Shown here piece by piece: positions 1 to 5,823 of a stretch of DNA of 6,029 nt. A program made the translations under genes and the position numbers. Position 1 is the first letter of the stretch. Each line of letters begins with the position of its first letter. Source of the stretch: Gammaproteobacteria bacterium (GTDB lineage Bacteria > Pseudomonadota > Gammaproteobacteria > Pseudomonadales > Azotimanducaceae); the NCBI GenBank assembly GCA_002690405.1, contig NZEI01000013.1, positions 3,064 to 9,092 of the forward strand, written 5' to 3'. The notes beneath the pieces are model-generated. The model was not told where the DNA came from. It did no database searches and saw only the letters and a list, made by a program, of their open reading frames with translations.

Positions 1-470
1 CCTGTTTCAATCACTGAAAAGGTTTTCGACGTGTTGACACCCAGCGCCTCAAGCATCTCGGTCGCCAGAATTTCGCGCACCGCCCCCTTCAGCGTCAGCC
101 GCCCGTCTGCTGTGCGGGAAAAGGGCGTCTGGCCAGACCCTTTTGTGCCAAGGTCCAGAACCCGCCCGTCTGCCGCCCGCATCTGGGCGAAGAGGAAGCC
201 ACGGCCATCGCCAATTTCCGGGTTATACACACCAAACTGGTGGCCGTGATAGCACAGGGCCAGCGGTTCGGAAAAATTACCGTCAAGCGGCGCAAACTTG
301 CCGAAATGATGGACCCAGTCTTCATCTGACAGATCATCGAGCCCGACGCTCTGCGCAGCGCGGTCATTACGATAGCGCAGCATATGCTGGGGAAATGCCG
401 CAGCGCGGACGGTCGTATAGAACCTGTCATCCAGTTCCATGTGTATGGGGGCAGCTGAATAGCGCGTCAC
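1..470 (-). CDS. selO: SelO/YdiU family protein adenylyltransferase, N-terminal part (cut by window start)
   Basis: Reading the minus strand from 470 gives 156 codons with no stop before the window ends. Seen: YHGHQFG (74-80), a PEIGDGRG segment (84-91), TKGSGQTPFSR (109-119), then ADGR and a TEML segment (137-140). These are the characteristic blocks of SelO (YdiU, UPF0061), a pseudokinase-fold enzyme that transfers AMP to proteins and is linked to redox stress. K110 in KGSG and E138 match the nucleotide-binding Lys/Glu pair by pattern. Start choice: GTG at 470 has GGAAGA about 6 bases upstream, while the in-frame ATG at 440 has no Shine-Dalgarno; an in-frame TAA lies upstream near 494. Only about a third of the protein is visible, so the C-terminal Cys often found in the family cannot be assessed. 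It is divergent from the Rieske gene and may share its control region. Confidence 0.9.
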   Translation of the reverse strand, partial: MTRYSAAPIHMELDDRFYTTVRAAAFPQHMLRYRNDRAAQSVGLDDLSDEDWVHHFGKFAPLDGNFSEPLALCYHGHQFGVYNPEIGDGRGFLFAQMRAADGRVLDLGTKGSGQTPFSRTADGRLTLKGAVREILATEMLEALGVNTSKTFSVIET

Positions 471-506
471 GGGGCGTCTTCCATAGAACAATTAGTGGCC
501 AAATTG

Positions 507-555
507 AGGTGTCGAATTCATGTATCAGGTGTCACGTTCGAGTGGAATTGACACT
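507..555. promoter_or_regulatory. Phased GTGTC half-sites between selO and the Rieske gene
   Basis: AGGTGTC occurs at 507-513 and again at 527-533, exactly 20 bp apart; the two 20-bp units starting there agree at 12 of 20 positions. The second copy also forms a perfect inverted repeat with TGACAC: GTGTCA at 529-534 and TGACAC at 549-554, separated by 14 bp. Three half-sites thus fall at 20-bp steps (about two helical turns) on one face of the DNA. They lie 20-65 bp upstream of the Rieske start and 37-85 bp upstream of the selO start. Arrays like this are typical operators for dimeric regulators. The regulator is not identifiable from this window. Confidence 0.45.
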
Positions 556-571
556 GGAATAATGGATAGCG

Positions 572-1708
572 GTGATGCTGGATTTGCGCAACGTACTCTC
601 ACCGATTGAGTCAGCAAACGGTCTGCCCAATGCCTGCTACACAAGTGACGAGATGTATCGCCACGAGCAGGAATCACTCTTTACCAATAACTGGGCGGCA
701 ATCGGCTTTGGCAAGGATATTGCCAAACCTGGCATGGTCAAACCGGTGACATTCCTCGGCATTCCGATGCTGCTGGTACGGACCCGCGACGGTCATATCA
801 ACGTGTTTCAGAATGTGTGCCGGCATCGCGGGATGATCCTCGTCGACACGCCGCAGCAACTGCGTGGACCCATCACATGCCCCTATCACGCCTGGAGTTA
901 TGATCTGGAAGGGACGCTACGGAGCACGCCACATGTTGGCGGCCCCGGCATTGATACAATCGACAGCCTGGACCATTGTGACTACCCGCTGATCACCGTA
1001 AGGTCACACGTATGGCGCGATATCATCTTCGTCAATGTCGGCGGTGACGCGCCGGATTTCGAAATCGCTGCAGACAGTCTTGTGTCGCGGTGGCGTGAAT
1101 TCGACCAACCCGTGTTTCACGGCGGTACAGATTCATCGATCATCTTCACGCTTGACTGTAACTGGAAGCTGGCGGTGGAGAATTACTGCGAGGCATATCA
1201 CCTGCCCTTCATCCATCCGGCACTGAACACCTATTCGCGCCTCGAGGACCATTATAATATTCTTGATGACGGCGGCTTTGCCGGTCAGGGCACAACTGTC
1301 TATCAACCGCAGATCACAGATGATGGCCGCCATTTTCCGCGCTTTGCCGCACTGTCGGACAAGTGGGAAAAAGGCGCTGAATATGTTGCGCTGTTCCCTA
1401 ATGTGCTCCTTGGTGTGCATAATGACCACGCCTTTGCGATCCTGCTGACACCGGAAGGAACCGGGCGCACCGTTGAACAGGTGGAAATCTATTACGCTGA
1501 TGAAGCCGCCTGCGATGATGGCTATGCCGATATGCGCCGCACCAACACCGAAATGTGGCGCACTGTCTTTACCGAGGATGTCAGCGTTGTTGAGGGAATG
1601 CAGCGCGGGCGGTCTGCCAACGGCTATGATGGCGGCAAATTTTCAGCAGTGATGGACAAGCCGACACATCATTTCCATAAATGGGTGGCTCAGGAATTAT
1701 CAGTATGA
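572..1708 (+). CDS. Rieske [2Fe-2S] non-heme iron oxygenase, alpha subunit (carnitine/betaine-type)
   Basis: Full-length protein of 378 residues, the usual size for the family. The Rieske cluster motif is C83-x-H85 (CRHRG) with C103-x2-H106 (CPYHAW). The catalytic domain shows NWKLAVENYCEAYH-type sequence: H210 and H215 are mononuclear-iron ligands and D336 in FTEDVSVVEGMQ is the third. The residue expected to bridge the Rieske and iron sites is Glu (E207, C-E-x-Y-H), as in carnitine monooxygenase CntA/YeaW, where ring-hydroxylating dioxygenases usually have Asp. The THHFHKWVA tail (365-373) is typical of the choline/betaine/carnitine group. Substrate is inferred to be a quaternary amine or similar small molecule, but this is not proven. 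No reductase partner is in view. The start is GTG 572 or ATG 575 immediately after it; GGAT at 564-567 is a weak ribosome site favouring ATG 575. Confidence 0.93.
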   Translation: MMLDLRNVLSPIESANGLPNACYTSDEMYRHEQESLFTNNWAAIGFGKDIAKPGMVKPVTFLGIPMLLVRTRDGHINVFQNVCRHRGMILVDTPQQLRGPITCPYHAWSYDLEGTLRSTPHVGGPGIDTIDSLDHCDYPLITVRSHVWRDIIFVNVGGDAPDFEIAADSLVSRWREFDQPVFHGGTDSSIIFTLDCNWKLAVENYCEAYHLPFIHPALNTYSRLEDHYNILDDGGFAGQGTTVYQPQITDDGRHFPRFAALSDKWEKGAEYVALFPNVLLGVHNDHAFAILLTPEGTGRTVEQVEIYYADEAACDDGYADMRRTNTEMWRTVFTEDVSVVEGMQRGRSANGYDGGKFSAVMDKPTHHFHKWVAQELSV

Positions 1709-1797
1709 GCCAAAAAGCCACTGGCAAACCAGCCATGGGTGGACTAATCACGCAGGCGGGTCGAGCATGCAATCAATCCAGCACCCAGATTTTTTAG
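1705..1797 (+). CDS. 30-codon ORF coupled to the Rieske stop; possible remnant of a lost operon gene
   Basis: The Rieske gene ends in ATGA, where its TGA (1706-1708) overlaps an ATG (1705-1707). This arrangement is typical of translationally coupled operon genes. The ATG opens a frame beginning MSQKATGKPAMGG that stops at TAG 1795-1797, inside the last codons of the convergent ParA gene. I recognise no family. Either it is a real small protein, or the first ~25 codons of a former second cistron whose remainder was replaced by the block starting with the ParA gene, or it is chance. The ATGA overlap is the only positive evidence. Confidence 0.3.
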   Translation: MSQKATGKPAMGGLITQAGRACNQSSTQIF

Positions 1798-2498
1798 GCG
1801 CGCTGATAAATCCGGTCCAGCTCACCGCTAATGACATAGTCGATGATGAATTCACCAAGCCGCTTGATTTCATCGCTGAAACGCGTGCCAGACACCGCAT
1901 CAAAACCATGGAAGTCACGCCCATGACTGCGGGCGATTGACAAATCTGAAATCGGCGGTGCCATGATGGCATTAACTTCTTCCAATGCCTCGGCAAGCTG
2001 ACCGAAATTCTTTTGAGAAGGTGACGTCCGGTTAGGTACCACAATCACATGCGGGTTTAGCACTCCATAATCTTCCTTGCGATCATCCAGTTCCTTGATG
2101 AAATCAATGGTTGGCCGCAAATCCGTCCATGACATCGATGTTGGAACAAGGACCGTACTACAAAGCATTGCCATCTGCCATACATTGCCCAGCTTGCCGG
2201 CACCTGTATCGACAATGGTAACGGACTCATCCTGGCTCAACATGCGACGCAGGATACCGTCAAGCGTGGTCATACTAACGCCATCATAGCGATCACCAAT
2301 TGGCAGGAACCTAATGTCATCGGCGCGGCTGAGGGGGCGCATCATCTCAAATGCCGTTCCCTGCGGATCGGTATCAAGAAGCATAACCGAACGAGTGGCG
2401 TAACGCTCTCGCAAATAGTCAGTGAGATATACAGCAAGCGTACTTTTGCCCACCCCACCTTTAATATTACCAACAAAGATTGCCTTGCCAGATTGCAT
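1794..2498 (-). CDS. Solitary ParA/MinD-like P-loop ATPase
   Basis: 234 residues from ATG 2498. The deviant Walker A motif is KGGVGKST (13-20), with signature lysine K13 and phosphate-binding K18. Walker A' is LLDTDPQG (40-47). Walker B is TIVDTGAG (94-101), with D97. ParA-type ATPases form ATP-bound dimers that bind DNA or membranes and position plasmids, chromosomes or protein clusters. It is shorter than most chromosomal ParA proteins and has no N-terminal DNA-binding domain. No ParB-like gene or obvious parS lies nearby, so this is an orphan whose cargo is unknown. Start choice: GTG 2549 would add 17 residues before the usual ParA N-terminus; ATG 2498 places Walker A at the normal position, though neither start has a good Shine-Dalgarno. 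It is convergent with the Rieske gene and co-directional with the HD gene at 2934. Confidence 0.85.
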   Translation of the reverse strand: MQSGKAIFVGNIKGGVGKSTLAVYLTDYLRERYATRSVMLLDTDPQGTAFEMMRPLSRADDIRFLPIGDRYDGVSMTTLDGILRRMLSQDESVTIVDTGAGKLGNVWQMAMLCSTVLVPTSMSWTDLRPTIDFIKELDDRKEDYGVLNPHVIVVPNRTSPSQKNFGQLAEALEEVNAIMAPPISDLSIARSHGRDFHGFDAVSGTRFSDEIKRLGEFIIDYVISGELDRIYQRA

Positions 2499-2933
2499 GA
2501 TCAAACCCACCCGCCTGGAAATCGAGAAAAACGACACGCATTTACACACCGCGAATCATAATATGCTTTTACCAATAATTGCAAAAATACAATGCAACAG
2601 CACCAAAAACTTCATTTTGCTTTGCAAGAACTATCCGCAAATGACGCACCTTTGAACCGCCTAAGATGGTCGTACAAATGTGCAATGCTAGGGTCAGCAT
2701 GAAATCTTAATGGGCCTCGCCCGATACCTGCCTCTAACCTCACAAGTCATCATCAAAAGTCGTTAGCCAGACAGTTTCAATACTGAATATTTTATCTTCG
2801 AAACAGGGCGACGGCACATATCTTCAACGTTAGCACTTGCGGGCCTCAGTTGTTGTATCAGTATGCGCGATATCCCAGAAAATACAATCTTTACAATAGG
2901 AAAAACAATTCATTAAATTTCATACTCTCAATT
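2499..2933. other. AT-rich intergenic region upstream of the ParA gene
   Basis: This 435-bp stretch has no convincing gene and is markedly AT-rich in places (about 25% GC by count over 2881-2940). On the minus strand TTGCAA (2579-2584) and TATTAT (2558-2563) could be a -35/-10 pair for the ParA gene, but the 15-bp spacer is short and the call is weak. TGCAA or GCAAA words recur between 2579 and 2690, without a regular period that I could define. No strong GC stem followed by T residues was found downstream of the HD gene that ends at 2934. Confidence 0.5.
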
Positions 2934-3716
2934 CTACTGCCCTCGACTCTGTCCACCTACAAACTTCTGCACCAAAAGCGATCGCCCTGCAGCGGAATGC
3001 GCGCCTGCGCGAAGCATGCTGTCTATAAAGGCGTCGTACTGGGCGACAGGGTCACCGGTTTTCAACATCTCAAGATTGAGCCGGCGGGTGAGTTGTATCG
3101 CCTTTTGTCGGCTGAAAAACAGCGACGAAAACAAGTCAGCGTCCGCCAGCAAACGTGCCAGACGATCACCAGTAAGAATAGCTTTTCGGTCGTCATGAAA
3201 GGTTAACGCAGTTGCTTTAAGGAGCCACAAAAGCCGAAAAGACAGACGTGCATCCCCACCACTGCCAAGGACAATACGCATGGCGCGTCGTGCTGACGCT
3301 GTCTCCTGAGCGAATAGTTTGCTTGGTGTGTAACGCCCGGAGTGATCAAGATCATGGACAAGAGCAGCCAGTACCAACAGGGCACGCTCACGCGCAGTCA
3401 AACCGGCCGCATATGCCAGCAAACCAGAGGCAATCACCACATGGGCAAAATGTCCAGCATGGTGATAATGATTTGTGGGGCGGCGCTGAGCCGCCACAAC
3501 CAGCAATCTGCGATATGCCTTTAGGCTAATACCGGCGAGCCGCGGATAAGACAAGCCTGACCATCTGCAAATAAATCCCAGATCCTCTGCCGAGCAGGAC
3601 TGCGAAAACGGCACCTTCTCAATATATGAAATACCGCGCCGACCAGCCCGGACATGCGCTCCCGGTCCCGCGGCGAAAAGCGCTGTAAATCGTCGATTGA
3701 CGCCGCGTGACAACAT
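2934..3716 (-). CDS. HD-domain phosphohydrolase with class I cyclic-nucleotide phosphodiesterase signature
   Basis: 260 residues from ATG 3716. The core has YHHAGHFAHV (84-93), then HDLDHSG (121-127), then SKLFAQETAS (132-141) and an ADADLF acidic site (191-196). This follows the order in class I (PDE4-like) phosphodiesterases: YHNxxHxxD, HDxDHxG, a following F-x-x-T-x-S segment and a distal Asp. Predicted ligands are H89, H121, D122 and D192 or D194, with H85 as the possible general acid. The likely activity is hydrolysis of a cyclic nucleotide or other phosphoester; the substrate is inferred. The first ~60 residues are Arg-rich and unrecognised, with no clear membrane segment. A TTG at 3746 would add 10 residues, but GGAA eight bases before ATG 3716 favours the shorter form. 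The catalytic domain seems shorter than eukaryotic PDEs. Confidence 0.8.
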   Translation of the reverse strand: MLSRGVNRRFTALFAAGPGAHVRAGRRGISYIEKVPFSQSCSAEDLGFICRWSGLSYPRLAGISLKAYRRLLVVAAQRRPTNHYHHAGHFAHVVIASGLLAYAAGLTARERALLVLAALVHDLDHSGRYTPSKLFAQETASARRAMRIVLGSGGDARLSFRLLWLLKATALTFHDDRKAILTGDRLARLLADADLFSSLFFSRQKAIQLTRRLNLEMLKTGDPVAQYDAFIDSMLRAGAHSAAGRSLLVQKFVGGQSRGQ

Positions 3717-4024
3717 ATGAAGTTTCCAATTCTCTTTTTTGGTCAATCCGGCAAAAAATTCTCAAAACCTTTATCACAGCCACAAAAAAAGCTCAGAGGC
3801 GATCTTACTAGCTATACATTTGAATATCCGAGACCCCACCTTGTCATGCAACGATTGCGCTGCCAACCTGATGGTGGAAAGACCGAATAAAATCGACGAT
3901 TAAACGGTGCTAGTATGAGATATATCAAATCTTGCTCATAACTGACGTTGCTTAGACCAAAGCAGCGAGGCAGACCGACACCACCTGATTAAGAGATATT
4001 TAAAACATTGATTTTTATTAATAG

Positions 4025-4066
4025 TTTTGATCAAAAGTTTGTCGCGGACATGTAAATTGATCAAAA
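4025..4066. promoter_or_regulatory. Paired TTGATCAA palindromes, 30 bp apart
   Basis: TTGATCAAAA occurs at 4027-4036 and 4057-4066, an exact 10-bp direct repeat with a 30-bp period (about three helical turns). Each copy contains the palindrome TTGATCAA, and the first extends to a perfect 12-bp palindrome TTTTGATCAAAA (4025-4036). Two phased copies of a symmetric site suggest a cooperative operator. They sit about 150 bp upstream of the membrane-protein gene and about 310 bp upstream of the PDE-like gene. The surrounding AT-richness makes chance A/T matches more likely, so confidence is moderate. Confidence 0.4.
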
Positions 4067-4123
4067 AGGATTCATCGTTATACCTGTTGTGGCGGCTCAA
4101 AAGCTCTAAATTACGGTGAGCGT

Positions 4124-4151
4124 AAAAGCCGTCTGAGCCCAAAAAAGCCGT
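4124..4151. repeat. AAAAGCCGT direct repeat
   Basis: The 9-bp word AAAAGCCGT occurs at 4124-4132 and 4143-4151, 19 bp apart. A shorter AAAAGC is also present at 4099-4104. The pair lies 65-92 bp upstream of ATG 4216, where an activator or repressor of the membrane-protein gene could bind. The function is unknown. Confidence 0.3.
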
Positions 4152-4215
4152 TGGTTGTAGAAAAACCTGGTCGATAGTAGGATTTGTCGATCTTTAAATA
4201 GATATAGAAAGTCAG

Positions 4216-4965
4216 ATGGATCAGGTGCTCGACAAATTAAAGGAGGCTTTATCACGCCTTCTAGCCGAAGCGGAGAGTTTCGCGCTGACAGTTGAATCAC
4301 TGCTCAACAGTTTCTCTAAGAAATTATCGATTCTTACAGCTGAGGCGCTTGGGCACGTAAAACACGTTGGATCATTTCTCAACGAATTCTCCGAGTTTTT
4401 ATCGTCTCGGCTGACTGAATTACCGGGCTTTTTGCCACCGGTGGCTCAACAACTTTCTATACCAATGCTGGGTGGGTTATTACTAACTGTCCTTTTTCTT
4501 CTATTAGTGCTGTCGCGTAGCAGACGAGCAAAGGCGGGTGCCAGCAAGGAATTTGGGAAAGAGATTACCTTTGAGGACATTTCCGCCGAGACAGCGGATA
4601 GCGCCTTCACGACCAATGCTGACACAAGTGCATCTCAGGTTGAGCCCACACGGCCCATGACCCAAAATACAACTGGTAATACGAATGAAAACGCGAGTGC
4701 ACAAGCAAACGGATTTACATTTTTTAAACGCAAATCTAGCAACAGAGATTGCGGCGCTGCACCATTAAGCGACACGTCGTCAGGCGAAGAGGATTACACA
4801 TCAAATAACGCTTCGACAGCACTTGGCGACGATGATGTGTTAGCGGGCCTCGAGCAAGAAATGCTCGCTACAAGACAGCTCTATTTGGATGGAACGATTT
4901 CAAAGGAAGTTTACGTATCCGAAACAAGAGCACTTTACCAAAAAGCCAAGTCGCGCATGACATAA
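4216..4965 (+). CDS. Single-span membrane protein with SHOCT-like C-terminal segment, unknown function
   Basis: 249 residues. The N-terminal 80 residues are amphipathic and helix-prone (MDQVLDKLKEAL onward) with no signal peptide seen. One hydrophobic span covers about 82-100, followed at once by R101, R103, R104 and K106, which by the positive-inside rule places the C-terminus in the cytoplasm. Residues about 105-205 form a Ser/Thr/Asn/Asp-rich, low-complexity linker. The end (about 207-245) contains LYLDGTISKEVY, resembling the SHOCT helical hairpin (short C-terminal, usually oligomerising). Local GC in the linker is low (about 38% by count over 4681-4740), unlike the flanking metabolic genes. 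ATG 4216 is preceded by GAAAG at only 4 bases. No family is recognised; it may oligomerise or anchor a partner at the membrane, which is inference. Confidence 0.72.
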   Translation: MDQVLDKLKEALSRLLAEAESFALTVESLLNSFSKKLSILTAEALGHVKHVGSFLNEFSEFLSSRLTELPGFLPPVAQQLSIPMLGGLLLTVLFLLLVLSRSRRAKAGASKEFGKEITFEDISAETADSAFTTNADTSASQVEPTRPMTQNTTGNTNENASAQANGFTFFKRKSSNRDCGAAPLSDTSSGEEDYTSNNASTALGDDDVLAGLEQEMLATRQLYLDGTISKEVYVSETRALYQKAKSRMT

Positions 4966-5193
4966 TTTTCCCGAAGGCTGACGAGGAACGTTCAAAAAAA
5001 CCTGATGATCGCAGAACGAACGCTGCCTCCATAATGGTTCGTTACAATACGCTAATACAAATCTCCATCCTAACATGGTGGTATCGCCAGGCCGGCGCCA
5101 AACGCGCATTGGAGTTGCTGGAGCTTCCATCTGCCACTAAGATAGTGGTTACTCCTTTATTGCAAAAACAGGTTAGATTCGAAGGGTTGTTTT
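4966..5193. other. Intergenic region upstream of the PhnZ-like gene, with palindromes
   Basis: No gene is supported here. Inverted repeats: GAACGTTC (4986-4993, perfect 8-bp palindrome); AACGAAC (5015-5021) with GTTCGTT (5037-5043), a 7-bp stem around 15 bases; and CCACTA (5134-5139) with TAGTGG (5143-5148). None is followed by a T run, so none is a clear intrinsic terminator for the membrane-protein gene. A possible -10 TTAGAT (5173-5178) lacks a good -35. Confidence 0.45.
5134..5148. promoter_or_regulatory. CCACTA-aga-TAGTGG inverted repeat, candidate operator
   Basis: Perfect 6-bp arms with a 3-bp centre, located 45 bp upstream of the TTG start of the PhnZ-like HD gene. Position and symmetry suit an operator for the HD/SDR transcription unit. 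A short hairpin is an alternative, but there is no downstream T tract. Only one copy was noticed in the window. Confidence 0.3.
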
Positions 5194-5769
5194 TTGGAAA
5201 GTGTTCGTTTCCGCCGGATGGATGAAGGCACGGCAGAGGATTACGCCCTTCTGGACAAGCTGGAGCATCAATTTGTTGACAGCCTGCCGGACCGGCTGCT
5301 GGATGCGCTGAGAGGGTTGCAGAATTCGCTTGCCGGATACCAGATCGACCGGCTGCAGCATTCGCTGCAATCAGCCACGCGCGCCGAAGCGGACGGGGCC
5401 GATATCGAACTGATTGTTGCTGCGCTGATCCATGACCTTGGTGATGATCTGGCCCCTCACAACCATTCACAGCTGGCCGCGGCCATCATCCGCCCCTATG
5501 TGCGCGCCGAAGTCACTTGGATCATCGAACATCACGGCGTCTTCCAGATGTTCTATTACGGCGATGCGGCCGGTCTGAACAAGGATGAGCGCGAACGCTA
5601 TCGCGGCCATGAATGGTTCGATAGCTGTGAGCGGTTCTGCCGTGACTGGGACCAGATGGCCTTTGACCCGGATTACCCGACAAAACCGCTATCCTATTTC
5701 GAACCGATGCTGCGCACAGTTTTTTCACGACCAGCCTTTGACCCCGCCATCATCTCGCCACCCACATAA
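5194..5769 (+). CDS. PhnZ/TmpB-like HD-domain protein, probable di-iron oxygenase
   Basis: 191 residues. Seen: RLQHSLQSATRAE (53-65) with H56; ALIHDLGDD (77-85) with H80 and D81; H91; IIEHHG (110-115); and RDWDQMAFD (150-158) with D153. PhnZ has H34 and H58-D59, the same 24-residue spacing, followed by His, His and Asp in the same order, and an equivalent W-D near the end. PhnZ, TmpB and MIOX are mixed-valence di-iron HD oxygenases that cleave C-P or C-C bonds; this protein most likely belongs with them, substrate unknown, and could be annotated simply as an HD phosphohydrolase. PhnZ residues Tyr24 and Glu27 align by position with L46 and Y49, so the active-site lid differs. Start TTG 5194 has GAAGGG seven bases upstream and fits the family's usual N-terminus; ATG 5218 would lose eight residues. 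It is probably co-transcribed with the SDR gene. Confidence 0.82.
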   Translation: MESVRFRRMDEGTAEDYALLDKLEHQFVDSLPDRLLDALRGLQNSLAGYQIDRLQHSLQSATRAEADGADIELIVAALIHDLGDDLAPHNHSQLAAAIIRPYVRAEVTWIIEHHGVFQMFYYGDAAGLNKDERERYRGHEWFDSCERFCRDWDQMAFDPDYPTKPLSYFEPMLRTVFSRPAFDPAIISPPT

Positions 5770-5823
5770 CATCACTGCCCCCGGGACAATCCCCCGAAAC
5801 ACAGACAGAAAGTGACCCGACAC

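Larger units (their letters stand above)
3717..4215. other. Long divergent intergenic region with several repeats
   Basis: About 500 bp between the minus-strand PDE-like gene and the plus-strand membrane-protein gene. No convincing ORF is present; a 68-codon minus-strand frame (3936-4142) has no ribosome site or recognisable domain. It contains the TTGATCAA pair and the AAAAGCCGT pair listed separately, plus a GGCTCA (4094-4099)/TGAGCC (4134-4139) inverted repeat. A weak plus-strand promoter candidate is TTGGTT (4151-4156) with GATAGT (4173-4178), 16-bp spacer, ending 37 bp before ATG 4216. The region could hold an unannotated small RNA, but I see no terminator-like hairpin to support one. 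Confidence 0.5.

Noticed and set aside
95..430. Minus-strand 111-codon frame within the selO region
   Set aside because: It is an out-of-frame shadow of selO, whose own frame runs off the window edge and carries clear family motifs.
548..553. Perfect TTGACA as a -35 box for the Rieske gene
   Set aside because: A -10 at normal spacing would fall on the start codon (571-576) and has no TATAAT likeness; the word is better explained as part of the inverted repeat.
1709..1797. Bidirectional terminator between the convergent Rieske and ParA genes
   Set aside because: An imperfect CCACTGGC/GCCA-GTGG hairpin exists (about 1718-1742) but has a bulge and no adjacent T run; the T6 at 1790-1795 has no tight stem before it.
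1794..2933. ParABS partition locus
   Set aside because: No ParB gene and no TGTTTCACGTGAAACA-like site was found in the window.
3936..4142. 68-codon minus-strand ORF in the divergent gap
   Set aside because: TTG start, no ribosome site, no recognisable domain and AT-driven composition; it also covers the palindrome pair.
4238..4246. Strong Shine-Dalgarno-like TAAAGGAGG inside the membrane-protein gene
   Set aside because: No ATG, GTG or TTG lies at a usable distance downstream; it encodes ordinary Lys-Glu codons in the frame of the gene.
5034..5225. 63-codon plus-strand ORF overlapping the PhnZ-like gene start
   Set aside because: No family likeness, and it overlaps the family-conserved N-terminus of the HD gene in another frame.
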